From the IMG/VR virus record IMGVR_UViG_3300035183_000373, positions 1 through 64,000 of that record: a stretch of 64,000 nucleotides of DNA; one strand, 5' to 3'. The notes below the pieces were generated by a model. The model searched no databases, had not been told where the DNA came from, and saw only the letters and a list, made by a program, of their open reading frames with translations. Below, one piece after another: positions 34,941 through 44,573 of this stretch. How positions within the stretch are numbered: the stretch's first letter is position 1; each line of letters opens with the position of its first letter. The DNA comes from a virus. The position numbers and the translations under genes were made by a program.

Positions 34941-35588
34941 TTAAAAATTCAAACATTTAGAAATAAAAGGAAAATTCTGTTTAAATATAGATTTTATATT
35001 TTCAGCTATCTGTCTATGTTCTAATTGAGTATGTTCATCAGAACGTAATTGTATATAATGAATCCATGACCTAACAGAACCAGTCATATAAATTACAGTT
35101 TTAGAAGTTAAAGGCAATATAAATCGTGCACATTCTTTTGCTACATTCATATCTATTAATTTTTTATATGCATCTTGAATTGTTTTTAAAACATTATTAA
35201 CTATTTCATATGCTATTATTTTATCATCATTTTTTAATTCTTCTGAAGAAGATTGTCTATTTTTATCAGCTTTATATCTAAGTTGAATCGGTTCAAATTC
35301 ATTAACAATAGAATATCTTTGAGAAAATTCTTGAAATGAAAATGAACGATGTCTAATAATTTGCTGTGCTATAGCCCTACTTGTAGTAATCTCTACAGTC
35401 ATTGTTACATGTTCAAATGGAGACCAATGTTTATTATCTATAAGATATTTTAATAAAACATTAGCAGTTTCAGTATTTAATTGATTTGAAGGATTACTCA
35501 CACGAGCTATATAGACTATAAATTCTTCTGGAGTTAATTTTTTTTCAGATAAACATGGACTTGTTATAGCTATAAGTCTTACATTCAT
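34941..35588 (-). CDS. thyX: Flavin-dependent thymidylate synthase ThyX
   Basis: 215 aa. The signature RHRSFSFQEFSQR (residues 79-91) matches the ThyX motif RHRxxSxxxxSxR. It is followed by YMTGSVRSWIHYIQLRSDEHTQLEHRQIAENI with the usual SLR-like Ser and Arg and the C-terminal E/R. It makes dTMP from dUMP using FAD and methylene-THF. Its start overlaps the 67-aa gene by four bases. Together with the class II RNR it supplies deoxynucleotides, as in many large phages. Confidence 0.95.
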   Translation of the reverse strand: MNVRLIAITSPCLSEKKLTPEEFIVYIARVSNPSNQLNTETANVLLKYLIDNKHWSPFEHVTMTVEITTSRAIAQQIIRHRSFSFQEFSQRYSIVNEFEPIQLRYKADKNRQSSSEELKNDDKIIAYEIVNNVLKTIQDAYKKLIDMNVAKECARFILPLTSKTVIYMTGSVRSWIHYIQLRSDEHTQLEHRQIAENIKSIFKQNFPFISKCLNF

Positions 35589-35788
35589 ATCTTTTTTTTC
35601 TCCTGTTTTAACTCCATTTCTAATACTTGCATATTATCTTCAATATATTCTTTAAGTTCTTTTTGATTATCATCTAGTTGTGTAGTTTCAGTCCATTGAC
35701 TGTATAACCACAGTAGATAACTAGCTGGTACATTTATTAATTTAGTACCCTTATACTTGCCAAAAGGCATAATAGAATTATCGTTCAT
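35585..35788 (-). CDS. DUF3820 small protein
   Basis: 67 aa. MPFGKYKGTKLINVPASYLLWLYSQW is the defining DUF3820 motif (MPFGKYKG..L.d.P..YL.wl). The family is a small helical protein in bacteria and phages of unclear role. It overlaps the ThyX start (ATGA) and follows the RNR. Confidence 0.85.
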   Translation of the reverse strand: MNDNSIMPFGKYKGTKLINVPASYLLWLYSQWTETTQLDDNQKELKEYIEDNMQVLEMELKQEKKKI

Positions 35789-35790
35789 AA

Positions 35791-38700
35791 TTATACTCCA
35801 GACTTTATTTCACAAACATCGTTTGAACAGAATTTATCAACGTCAGCTTCAGAACCTCTAACACGTCCAAAATTAACTTTATTAATATTTTTTATTTTTT
35901 CTTTATATTGTTCCTCTGTTATTGCTTCATATGGCATTTGTCTATATGGTTTAGTTGTATAACGTGGTAAAAATGATATACCTTTTAATTGATATTGGAA
36001 ATAATTTAATGCATTGGATAATTGATGTCCTTCTTTTTCTGGGTCAAATGTTATAGTTGCTGACACTTGATTGTCACTCCAATATCTTTGCATAAATGCT
36101 GCTAGACATAACTGTTCCCACATAGATACTTCAGATACAGAACGAAGTCCTTCACCAACATCTACTGGTATTTCTACAACTACAGTAGATTCTTCTAAAC
36201 CATAACATGGTTCTATTGTGTATCCTGCTTTTTTTAGAGGTTCTAATAATTTAGAAAATTTATTTAATCTTATTCGTCTAATATAAAATCTTGATTCAGG
36301 ATAATGTATTCCTGGTGTAGCACCAGCAAGTAACGACACTGTATTATGACTTTTTACTGCACCAGCATAATACCAATGTGAATTCTCTACTTCTATATCA
36401 TAGGTATTCATTTCTCCAATTAACGATACACTTTTTACTTTTCCAAGTATTCTATGAGAAGTTTTTAATTCACAATTCCAAGGTAAATCTGGACGTTTCA
36501 TATTATAATTTTGCATCTTTACTGAGTGCTTCTTTAATAACATAAAACGTTCAACATTAGATTCTGGCATCGAAGTAAGTAACCACATAGATTTTCGTTT
36601 TTGCAGATTATATCCTTGTGTATTATGCGACCTACTAAAGACTATACCTACAGCTAAACTAATATCTTGTACATGTCTTGCAAATTCTTCATCAGCAGTA
36701 GATAATATTACAACATTACTTCTTTCACGAGCACTAACACATCCATCTGCATCTATTAAACCAGCAATAAATGCTATAATTACCTCAGCACTTCCTTGTC
36801 GAATTACTTTAGGAATGAATGATAATTTGTCATTATAATACTTGAACACATCATTACGAATAAGCCAATGCCACAAAAATTTAGAACTAATATCTAATGT
36901 CCAAGCCTTTCTATGTTGACTTGCTTTATATATTACAGAATCTAATCCAAAATATTCTTTTACAATATTTTGTGCTTTTTTTAGATTATCCAACCTGCCA
37001 TCTATAAATCTTATTCTAAATTTACCTGGAGACATAGCACCGTCTCCCCATAAATAACCGAAGAACCATGCTAAATCTGGTGTGAGTATTATCGGTTGAA
37101 GAATATCTTTAGCGTCTGTTCTCATTTTAAATGAAATAGAATTTAATTCTTTTAAATATACTGGAGAATCTTTATCATAAATACCTGGTACTATTTCTAA
37201 TATATCTTCTGAAGTTAGTTCGTCTGTTTTTTTCCATGTATTTACGTCATTATATTTTTTATTTTTGTAATTCTTTTTTACCCACCATAAATGATTACCA
37301 GTTGACCTTAATTCTATATTATAACTACATAATATTTTATATACTGGAGTTTTTCCATTAACATACGTTTTAACTATTCTCTCTTCAGTATTATTTTCCT
37401 GAATAACAGTATATCCTTCACAATTAGACCATATTTCTTTTTCATTATGCTGTTCAAATAATTCTTCAAGAGTTAATATACCTTGTTTTGTAGAGGTTAA
37501 AGCATCCGATGGCCGACATCCACTTGGTTTTACGCTAGTGGTTTTAATACTTCTTGGTACAGCTAACCATTCAGAATATATTCCATCCCATTTTTGTATT
37601 TCATTATATCCAGCTTCTAACCATTGTCTTAAAGTTTCTATACCATATTTTGTAATAAATTGAGCTATACCACTTACAGAACATCCTATTCTTCTATTTC
37701 TTAAAATAATTCTATTTGTTTCTACCCAATGAGTTTTACCTAAAGTAACTGTTTTAGCATATAAATATGCATATTTTAAAGTTGTAAGAAAATCTTCTAA
37801 TGATGAATGTCTATAAGGAAAAGTTTCTACAAGATTGCATAATTCATAGGATTCAAGTGTTTGCTCTAAACAAGGATTTCCTCCATCTGCACGTCTATCT
37901 TTATAATCTGGTCCATTATTCATTCTAGAAAAGTTACGCATGTTTTCTAACCATGCAAATCCAGGTTCACCATTTATTAAAATTCTTTCACAAACATTTT
38001 CGTAATTATCCCCAATTTTTGCAAAAACAGAATTATTACTAGCCCATCCATAACTTTCTCTATGTGGATTCTTACTATAATTTTTTAAATCTAAATATTC
38101 AGTATTATTAATATCACCAAATACTATTTCAGCACTACGCCTAATGTTTCCAGATACAACTGCCTTACCAATTAAATTCATTATATCCACAATTGCAGTT
38201 ACAGATATAGGCTGATTTTTTTCTTTATCTAAAACTTTTTTTATATCATTATGCATATCTTCCAATGCTTTATATCCAGAACTTACACCTCCGAATCCAC
38301 GAATTATTGAACCTGCTGGTCTAATCAATGAATAATCAAATTCTATTGGAGCAGTACCTAAAAAATAAGATTCTAATAATAATCTTAATGATTCTACCCA
38401 TCCCTCTCTTGAATCTGGTATTTGATATACTTCTTTATTTCTTTTTGTATTAGGTCCTTTAATTATTATTTGTCCAGCTCCAAGAGTATCAAAACCTACT
38501 CCAACACCTAACATCGACATATCCATCAAAAATAAAAACGGTTTGGATAAATCTTCTTTTAAGTTTTTTGTACTAACAAATCCGCAATTATTCAAAGATG
38601 CATATAAATTTTTTTCCTCAGTAATTTCACTTCCCATTGCCCATAATCCTCTTCCAGGTGGGAGAAATTTCATATTAAAGATTCTATCATACATTTGTTG

Positions 38701-38982
38701 TGCTGACCTTTGAGCTTGCCATGCATTCCAACCACATCCATGAGTTTCTATATGCTTTTTCTGCATATTATAAGTACCTTCAACAACTCTTCTACATGTT
38801 TCCCACCATTGTTCGTTTTGACAATTGCAATTTTTATAATTATTTTCTTTGCATGAAGTAGTATGAATTATACGTGAATATGTTTGAAAAAATACTAATT
38901 CTCCTAATCCATTAAATCCAAATGGTGGTTTTTTATTTTTATAAGATTCTACAAAAGAGTCTGAAAGACGAAACTTATCCAT
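35791..38982 (-). CDS. Class II (B12-dependent) ribonucleotide reductase with intein
   Basis: 1063 aa precursor. The exteins are residues 1-488 and 881-1063 (671 aa when spliced). Extein landmarks are FLPPGRGLWAMGS, LNNCGFVSTKN, GNIRRSAEIVFGD, GGNPCLEQTLESYELCNLVE (catalytic Cys and Glu), KPSG|TVSLLAGATPGIHYP and a C-terminal FCSNDVCEIK pair that acts as the redox shuttle. This order resembles monomeric adenosylcobalamin-dependent ribonucleotide reductases (Lactobacillus RTPR type). No separate R2 gene is needed. It reduces ribonucleotides for phage DNA synthesis, and ThyX lies downstream. The intein splits the active-site loop, so splicing is essential. Confidence 0.9.
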   Translation of the reverse strand: MDKFRLSDSFVESYKNKKPPFGFNGLGELVFFQTYSRIIHTTSCKENNYKNCNCQNEQWWETCRRVVEGTYNMQKKHIETHGCGWNAWQAQRSAQQMYDRIFNMKFLPPGRGLWAMGSEITEEKNLYASLNNCGFVSTKNLKEDLSKPFLFLMDMSMLGVGVGFDTLGAGQIIIKGPNTKRNKEVYQIPDSREGWVESLRLLLESYFLGTAPIEFDYSLIRPAGSIIRGFGGVSSGYKALEDMHNDIKKVLDKEKNQPISVTAIVDIMNLIGKAVVSGNIRRSAEIVFGDINNTEYLDLKNYSKNPHRESYGWASNNSVFAKIGDNYENVCERILINGEPGFAWLENMRNFSRMNNGPDYKDRRADGGNPCLEQTLESYELCNLVETFPYRHSSLEDFLTTLKYAYLYAKTVTLGKTHWVETNRIILRNRRIGCSVSGIAQFITKYGIETLRQWLEAGYNEIQKWDGIYSEWLAVPRSIKTTSVKPSGCRPSDALTSTKQGILTLEELFEQHNEKEIWSNCEGYTVIQENNTEERIVKTYVNGKTPVYKILCSYNIELRSTGNHLWWVKKNYKNKKYNDVNTWKKTDELTSEDILEIVPGIYDKDSPVYLKELNSISFKMRTDAKDILQPIILTPDLAWFFGYLWGDGAMSPGKFRIRFIDGRLDNLKKAQNIVKEYFGLDSVIYKASQHRKAWTLDISSKFLWHWLIRNDVFKYYNDKLSFIPKVIRQGSAEVIIAFIAGLIDADGCVSARERSNVVILSTADEEFARHVQDISLAVGIVFSRSHNTQGYNLQKRKSMWLLTSMPESNVERFMLLKKHSVKMQNYNMKRPDLPWNCELKTSHRILGKVKSVSLIGEMNTYDIEVENSHWYYAGAVKSHNTVSLLAGATPGIHYPESRFYIRRIRLNKFSKLLEPLKKAGYTIEPCYGLEESTVVVEIPVDVGEGLRSVSEVSMWEQLCLAAFMQRYWSDNQVSATITFDPEKEGHQLSNALNYFQYQLKGISFLPRYTTKPYRQMPYEAITEEQYKEKIKNINKVNFGRVRGSEADVDKFCSNDVCEIKSGV
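36343..37518 (-). mobile_element. LAGLIDADG intein inserted at KPSG/T of RNR
   Basis: 392 aa, residues 489-880 of the precursor. Block A starts with Cys (CRPSDALTS). Block B is RSTGNHLWWV (TxxH). Two dodecapeptides, WFFGYLWGDGAMS and FIAGLIDADGCVS, make a full LAGLIDADG homing endonuclease. Blocks F/G are YDIEVENSHWYYAG and KSHN. The following residue is Thr, which serves as the +1 nucleophile. All splicing residues look intact. KPSG/T in the RNR active site is a known intein insertion site. Confidence 0.93.
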
Positions 38983-39035
38983 AACAGAAATAACTCCTGA
39001 AATTGAATAATTGAGGTGTAAATATATGTAGACGT

Positions 39036-39064
39036 AATCTAACGAAATTTTAGTTTTAATTCAA
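39036..39064 (-). promoter_or_regulatory. Possible promoter for the RNR-ThyX cluster
   Basis: Minus strand TTGAAT - 17 bp - TAGATT, about 55 bases before the RNR ATG in a 179-base gap. Weaker match than the other promoters. Confidence 0.35.
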
Positions 39065-39161
39065 GAATACTCGTAGGAACAATAATTTTACGTATCCATT
39101 TTTGTGGAAGTAGTATAATATGTTCGTGCAATCTGGTGATATGTCTGTAAGCATTCTGCTA

Positions 39162-39608
39162 TTATAGGCCAATAAGTAAAGATATGAGTATGCAAACAAT
39201 ACTTTGAATAATTAAAACTATTCCTTTTATTGGAACATCTTTTTTTCCAGGAATTAATCGTGTGAATATACCAACAAATGTCCACCATGCCCAAACAACA
39301 GAATCGGAAAGAACTTCGGATTTAATGGCTCCTTTACCAGGCAACCAGTTTGTACCGAAACCATCTGTTAATTCACATATAAAATAATAAATCCAATCAG
39401 CTAACCATCCAAAATATAAAATTAAAAATTGAAAAGCATATATTGGTTTTATAATAAACAAATTATAAGAAATCAGTATCCAACTGATATTTTGAATTAC
39501 ACGATAAAAATGTAATGCTAATGTATTTCTATATACAATATTATATGCGAAATAATCTATAATTCCAAATACTAAAATAATTAACAAAGATAAAATAAAA
39601 GTTTCCAT
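39162..39608 (-). CDS. Integral membrane protein, unknown
   Basis: 148 aa with about four transmembrane segments (ILSLLIILVFGIIDYFAY; IIKPIYAFQFLILYFGWLADW; VVWAWWTFVGIFTRL; IVLIIQSIVCILISLLIGL). Aromatic-rich loops lie between them (ELTDGFGTNWLPGKG). No family recognised. It is 23 bases downstream of the papain-like protein and may act with it at the membrane. Confidence 0.65.
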   Translation of the reverse strand: METFILSLLIILVFGIIDYFAYNIVYRNTLALHFYRVIQNISWILISYNLFIIKPIYAFQFLILYFGWLADWIYYFICELTDGFGTNWLPGKGAIKSEVLSDSVVWAWWTFVGIFTRLIPGKKDVPIKGIVLIIQSIVCILISLLIGL

Positions 39609-39631
39609 AAATACTCCTTATTATTAATAAT

Positions 39632-40210
39632 TTATTTTTCCCATCGTTCGTAAATTTTTCTAACAACACCAAGATTTTCAAAACGTTGCATAACTTCAGC
39701 TTGGTCTCCAGAATGAAATGTCTCAGGAGACCATTCGTTAAGTATTTTTTGACATATTGGTTTATTTATAGTCATTGCTTGACAAAAATACCAAGTTAAT
39801 TCAGAACAAATAGGATGTTTTGGTGTACCAAACCAATTTTTTCTTTTACGTACATCTTTATGAAAAAATACTTCCATAAACCATCTATATACAAACCAAA
39901 CTACTTGTAGAAAATCATACGTTTTTCCAGCAAAAGTAGTGTAAACATATTGTAACACTTCTTCTATATGTTCTTGTGGAATAACCCATTCCCATACTTG
40001 ATAATCGATTGTTAAATCATTTTCAAATACAGATACTGGTTGTTTATTTACTGTCATATCCGCCCCAAAAAATGACGGTATCCCTAATTCATCTGGAAAT
40101 ATAATAGCTGAATGCGTATATGGTTTTCTAGTAAAAAACCTTTGTGCTGTTGAAAACCATCCACCTTTTTTAGAATTAAATAATATTATACTTCCTATTG
40201 GGTATTTCAT
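39632..40210 (-). CDS. Permuted papain-like (YiiX/NlpC-P60 type) hydrolase
   Basis: 192 aa. The permuted papain layout has GSIILFNS at the start, YTHSAIIF with His33, and a C-terminal HPICSELTWYFC with Cys135 preceding a helix. A Trp/Tyr-rich middle (FLQVVWFVYRWFMEVFF) may touch membrane. YiiX/NlpC-P60 superfamily members cleave peptide or lipid-linked amides. Phage examples can act on cell wall or lipids. It precedes the tagged polyvalent block. No signal peptide is obvious. Confidence 0.7.
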   Translation of the reverse strand: MKYPIGSIILFNSKKGGWFSTAQRFFTRKPYTHSAIIFPDELGIPSFFGADMTVNKQPVSVFENDLTIDYQVWEWVIPQEHIEEVLQYVYTTFAGKTYDFLQVVWFVYRWFMEVFFHKDVRKRKNWFGTPKHPICSELTWYFCQAMTINKPICQKILNEWSPETFHSGDQAEVMQRFENLGVVRKIYERWEK

Positions 40211-40228
40211 TTTTTTCTCCTTTATTTG

Positions 40229-40810
40229 TTAGTTTATATACGGTTCCCAAAATTCTGTTGATTCTAAATTATCAATAAATCCTGATACTAATTCTTTAAC
40301 TCTTATTTCTATATTTTTTAACATATCTAAAATTTCTTTTGACTTAAAACCTATTTGTATAAGAGCATTTAATTTTTCTTTAGTATATTCTTCATCATTA
40401 TCGTCTTCTACTTGTACTATATCATCTAAAACATATTTTATATCTTTATCTTTAGTTATACCGTACCATATTCTACGTTTATAAATATCATCAAATGAAA
40501 ATTGTATATGTAACCATCCACCAGACCTTCCAGCTTGAAATACTGATGATATATCTTTAAATTCTGATTTTAAATAATCAATAAGATAATCTAATTCAAT
40601 TGATGCATATTCCCGTATAATATTATCAATGATTTCTGGACTTAATTCTTCTTCTACTTCTTCTGGCATATTAAATCTATATATTTTAATATTATATGCT
40701 AAATCTCCATTATGGAGATTATCATAATAATAGTTTTTTAATTCATCATACCATTTTTCATAATTAAGATATTCTAATATATTAGAAAATTTTAAATTTA
40801 TAGAATTCAT
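40229..40810 (-). CDS. SNIL-tagged protein, downstream part of a nonsense-split gene
   Basis: 193 aa. It begins MNSINLKFSNILEYLNYEKWYDELKNYY, a copy of the second half of the 306-aa paralogue at 41803-42723. It is in the same frame as the 81-aa piece upstream; only a TAA at 40898-40900 separates them. The ATG at 40810 stands where the paralogue has Thr, just before the KFSNIL tag. A cleaved or reinitiated module, or a recently broken gene. Function unknown. Confidence 0.6.
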   Translation of the reverse strand: MNSINLKFSNILEYLNYEKWYDELKNYYYDNLHNGDLAYNIKIYRFNMPEEVEEELSPEIIDNIIREYASIELDYLIDYLKSEFKDISSVFQAGRSGGWLHIQFSFDDIYKRRIWYGITKDKDIKYVLDDIVQVEDDNDEEYTKEKLNALIQIGFKSKEILDMLKNIEIRVKELVSGFIDNLESTEFWEPYIN

Positions 40811-40897
40811 ATTTGACTCTTTTCTAAAATCTGATTTTACTAAATAAACTAAATTTTTACTTCTATACCAATGTTCTGGTATATAAACTCCACGAGT

Positions 40898-41143
40898 TTA
40901 AGAATTAAGTCTAGTATTCCTTAATACTCTTTCAGGATTTTCATACATTACATCAGAAAGCATTGCTGAATTAATAAAATATCCTTTTATTTTAGGATTT
41001 TCTCCAAGATATAAATAAGGTGATTTATATACTCGTGTATATAAATCTGTAAATTTCCATACTTGATATGGTGATACAATTTTATCAAAATTTTTTATAA
41101 AATCTTTAATATAAAACTTACCTATACTTTCAATAATATTCAT
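40898..41143 (-). CDS. Upstream part of the nonsense-split gene
   Basis: 81 aa, homologous to residues 1-85 of the 306-aa paralogue (IKDFIKNFDKIVSPYQVWKF is shared almost exactly). The frame runs on past the TAA through VYIPEHWYRSKNLVYLVKSDFRKES, which is also matched in the paralogue (IPDSWLRSKNLVYLVKSDF), so the stop is a point change of a Gln-type codon. Function unknown. Confidence 0.55.
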   Translation of the reverse strand: MNIIESIGKFYIKDFIKNFDKIVSPYQVWKFTDLYTRVYKSPYLYLGENPKIKGYFINSAMLSDVMYENPERVLRNTRLNS

Positions 41144-41157
41144 ACATTTTATATTTA

Positions 41158-41778
41158 TTATTCATTGCTATATATATCTATATACGGTTCCCAGAATTCC
41201 ATTGATTCTAAATTATCATGTAAAAGATTAAATCTTTCTTTTATATATTTTTCTATTTCTTTTGACATATATAACATTTCTTTTGATTCAATCCCTAAAT
41301 CCATAGGTATATTAAGTCTTTCTTTTTTTTCTTTACTTTCATTAAAAGTATAATCATAATTATATTTATATTCTATTATTTTATCAACAATATCGTTAAT
41401 ATCTTCATCGTTAAAAATAGATTCCAAAATTACATCTTTATATCCATATAAGAAAATAAATTCTATTTCTAACCAATATCCATTAATTGATATTTTATTT
41501 ATATCTTTAAATTTTGATTTTAATTCGTAATTCATATTTACTACTTCTTCATAAATATTATCGTTTATTATATCATTAATTGCATAACTATTTAATTTAT
41601 TATTTACTTCTTCAGGTACATTAACATCATATAAATTTTCAATGTAAAATGCTAAATTGTTATTATGATAATTATTTTTATTACGTATATAATGATATAA
41701 TGCATAATACCATCTCTCATAATCAAGATGTTCTAATATATTAGAAAATTTTAAATTTATAGTGTTAATACTATTCAT
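41158..41778 (-). CDS. SNIL-tagged protein, paralogue
   Basis: 206 aa. It begins MNSINTINLKFSNILEHLDYERWYYAL and has the same plan as the 193-aa module: a charged beta/alpha middle and the ending LESMEFWEPYIDIYSNE. It stands alone with the tag at the N-terminus, between the split copy and the intact 306-aa copy. Tandem duplication origin is clear from the flanking sequence. Confidence 0.65.
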   Translation of the reverse strand: MNSINTINLKFSNILEHLDYERWYYALYHYIRNKNNYHNNNLAFYIENLYDVNVPEEVNNKLNSYAINDIINDNIYEEVVNMNYELKSKFKDINKISINGYWLEIEFIFLYGYKDVILESIFNDEDINDIVDKIIEYKYNYDYTFNESKEKKERLNIPMDLGIESKEMLYMSKEIEKYIKERFNLLHDNLESMEFWEPYIDIYSNE

Positions 41779-41802
41779 ATATTTTATATTTACTATTTAT
41801 TG

Positions 41803-42723
41803 TTATGTGTCTATATACTGTTGCCAGAATTCCATTGATTCTAAATCGTCAATAAATCCTGATACTAATTCTTTAACTCTTATTTCTATATTTTTTAACA
41901 TATCTAAAATTTCTTTTGACTTAAAACCTATTTGAGTAAGAACGTTTAATTTTTCTTTAACATATTCTTCATCACTATCATCATCTTCTTCTTGTATTAT
42001 ATTATATAAAGCATGTTCTATATCTTCATCTTCAGTTACAGCATCCCATATGTAATATTTATAAGTATCATCAAATGAAAATTGTATATGTAACCATCCA
42101 CCAGATCTTCCAGCTTGAAATACTGATGATATATCTTTAAATTCTGATTTTAAATAATCAATAAAATCTTCTAATGCCCATCCTGCTGTACTCCATATAA
42201 TATTATCAATGGCTTGTGGACTTAATTTTTCTTCTACTTCTTCTGGTATATTAAGTCTATGTATTTTAATATTATATGCTAAATCTCCATCATGAAGATT
42301 ATCATAATAATAATCTTTTAATTCATTATACCATCTCTCATAATTAAGATGTTCTAATATATTAGAAAATTTTAAATTTATAGAATTCGTATTTGATTCT
42401 TTTCTAAAATCTGATTTTACTAAATAAACTAAATTTTTACTTCTTAGCCAAGAATCTGGTATAGATACTTGAGAATTTAATTTAGTATATGTTAATACTT
42501 TTTCTGGATTTTCATTTTCTGAATTAGAAGCTATTACTGAGTTCATAAAACTATCTACTCTTTTAGGATTTTCACCAATATAAATATATATGTAATGATT
42601 AATTCCATGCTTTTGTAACCCTGGATTTATAAATTTCCATACTTGATATGGTGATACAATTTTATCAAAATTTTTTATAAAATCTTTTAAAGAAATCTGA
42701 CCTATGAAGTTAATAATATTCAT
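41803..42723 (-). CDS. SNIL-tagged two-module protein, intact copy
   Basis: 306 aa. Residues 1-115 (IKNFDKIVSPYQVWKF, GENPKRV, RSKNLVYLVKSDF) are followed by NSINLKFSNILEHLNYERWYNEL and a helical/charged second module ending LESMEFWQQYIDT. No known fold recognised. The tag is internal here and N-terminal in paralogues, which shows that the modules are exchangeable. Start overlaps the 617-aa gene by 4 bases. Confidence 0.65.
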   Translation of the reverse strand: MNIINFIGQISLKDFIKNFDKIVSPYQVWKFINPGLQKHGINHYIYIYIGENPKRVDSFMNSVIASNSENENPEKVLTYTKLNSQVSIPDSWLRSKNLVYLVKSDFRKESNTNSINLKFSNILEHLNYERWYNELKDYYYDNLHDGDLAYNIKIHRLNIPEEVEEKLSPQAIDNIIWSTAGWALEDFIDYLKSEFKDISSVFQAGRSGGWLHIQFSFDDTYKYYIWDAVTEDEDIEHALYNIIQEEDDDSDEEYVKEKLNVLTQIGFKSKEILDMLKNIEIRVKELVSGFIDDLESMEFWQQYIDT

Positions 42724-44573
42724 AAACTTTTATATAATTGCTCAAATTTTATATTTCTCCAGTTATCTTTTCTAGGAGTACCTACAGAAATAGAATCTTC
42801 TACAACTACATCTTCAAGATTATATCCAAACACACCGTAGACAAAACCATTATATTCGTCTAATTCTGTAATTCTAACAAATCTTCTAACATCTTGACCT
42901 TGAAATTTTCCTTCTCCGTTTCTAATGTATGACCAAATTTGATTTTTTTTAGCATATCTAAAAAATTCATCAATATCAAAATAATTATTAGATAAATTAC
43001 TAAAATCAAAATCAAAACTACTAACCTTTAATTTACCTTCCCACGGTATTCTATTCAAAACTATACCTTCATACGTAGCTTCCATAGGTTCATCATCCAT
43101 TTTGTAATATTTTCCATCTGAAGATTCAACATATAAAGCTGAATAAAGTTTATTATATTCTTTATGTAATTTCATTTTATTTTCGTATGATATTCCTGTA
43201 TTAAAAGGAGACCTTTCGTATCTACGATACCTATGTATAACTTTTAATGGAATTCCAGCAAAATTTAAAAATCTATTCATCATTTCTTTAGTATACTTTG
43301 TATACCAACCACCAGTATTAAGTTCTAATTTATTAGGATAAAATTTAATTATAGGAGTTTCATGATATATTATATTTATAGAATTTAATATTGGGTCAAA
43401 TTTTATTTTTATACCAGTTACTCCAGCATTTATTTTTTGTCTAATCTTGTATTTAGATGGTTCATTAGGTAAATCTCCTAATGGTTCATAAGAAAAGAAA
43501 CTATTAAATATTTGTGAATATGTAATATGACTATTATTTAATATACTATCTAATTTAAAAAGTTCTAATATATTAGAAAATTTAAGTAATTGTAAATCAT
43601 ATGTATTATAATTTTGTTTTCTAAAATTAGGATAATCTAATTGTTCTCTTATAGGTTGTGCAACTGGAGAAATATAACCAACATCATATGAATCTACTTT
43701 TATTAAATCTTTTATTTCATCAAATGATAATCTTAATTCCATTAATTGATTTTTATGTATTGGATTATACACACCAAAAATAAGAATACTATTTCTACGG
43801 TCTATACTATTTAAGAATAAATAACAATTTAATAAGTAATTATCTAAATTATTATATTTATATATAATATATTGTTTAGTATCTGGTAATAAATGTGAAT
43901 CAATAAATTCAAGCATCTTATTATATAATTTAGAATCTGGTACTATTACGAAGCTATCGCCAATTGTAATTATAGATGATTCTTGAACTCCATTGCTAAT
44001 AATAGTTTTTGATTTATTGCCACGCATTACTTCAGATGGTTGTTCCAATTGCCCGTATATTTTATTTTTCATAAAACAAAACTCGTTTATATTAGATAAT
44101 TTATTCATATATAATAAATCATCTTTTGCTTTATTTCTCAATTCTGATTCATTAAAAGAATATAACTTATTACAATTAGCAAGTTCTTCTGAATAACTAA
44201 TAGATAAAGATACTCTAGCACCTATCTCATAATCAAGTGATGTTTTAAGTTTAACACTAGCTAGTCCAGCTGCTTCTACAGCATATGAAACTGCTTCAGC
44301 AGGGTTATTAATTTCCATTAAATCAGAATCTGCTAATCTACGTATTAGAGTTGCAGTATTCATAAGTTGTCCATATTTTACAGATTCTGGATTTTTAAGC
44401 CATCGTTTAACTAAATTAATAGCCGACCGTAGTGATTTATCATTCGGTCTTTCCTTTTCATATGCAGGAATTATTTTTTCAGCACAATAAATTGCTGTTA
44501 ATATATCTACCAATATATCACTTGGTACTTCTTTAGGTATTACGTTTAATATATTTGAAAAACTTAAATTCAT
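42720..44573 (-). CDS. SNIL-tagged polyvalent-type protein (617 aa)
   Basis: It begins MNLSFSNILNVIPKEVPSDILV and opens with a helical module shared with the C-terminal modules of the 1209-aa protein (IYCAEKIIPAYEKERPNDK...AEAVSYAVEAAGLASV). A second tag (LLKFSNILELFKLDS) sits at about residue 335. It introduces a beta module with NTGGWYTKYTKEMMNRFLNFA, a pattern I know from phage proteins ('ntGGW.T..Tk.r.n..l'). The overlap with neighbours is 4 bases at both ends (ATGA), so expression is coupled. Functions unknown. Confidence 0.65.
   Translation of the reverse strand: MNLSFSNILNVIPKEVPSDILVDILTAIYCAEKIIPAYEKERPNDKSLRSAINLVKRWLKNPESVKYGQLMNTATLIRRLADSDLMEINNPAEAVSYAVEAAGLASVKLKTSLDYEIGARVSLSISYSEELANCNKLYSFNESELRNKAKDDLLYMNKLSNINEFCFMKNKIYGQLEQPSEVMRGNKSKTIISNGVQESSIITIGDSFVIVPDSKLYNKMLEFIDSHLLPDTKQYIIYKYNNLDNYLLNCYLFLNSIDRRNSILIFGVYNPIHKNQLMELRLSFDEIKDLIKVDSYDVGYISPVAQPIREQLDYPNFRKQNYNTYDLQLLKFSNILELFKLDSILNNSHITYSQIFNSFFSYEPLGDLPNEPSKYKIRQKINAGVTGIKIKFDPILNSINIIYHETPIIKFYPNKLELNTGGWYTKYTKEMMNRFLNFAGIPLKVIHRYRRYERSPFNTGISYENKMKLHKEYNKLYSALYVESSDGKYYKMDDEPMEATYEGIVLNRIPWEGKLKVSSFDFDFSNLSNNYFDIDEFFRYAKKNQIWSYIRNGEGKFQGQDVRRFVRITELDEYNGFVYGVFGYNLEDVVVEDSISVGTPRKDNWRNIKFEQLYKSL

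Noticed and set aside
39088-39294. 68-codon minus-strand frame inside the membrane-protein gene
   Set aside because: Alternative frame of a clear transmembrane protein; basic and His/Tyr-rich without any motif.
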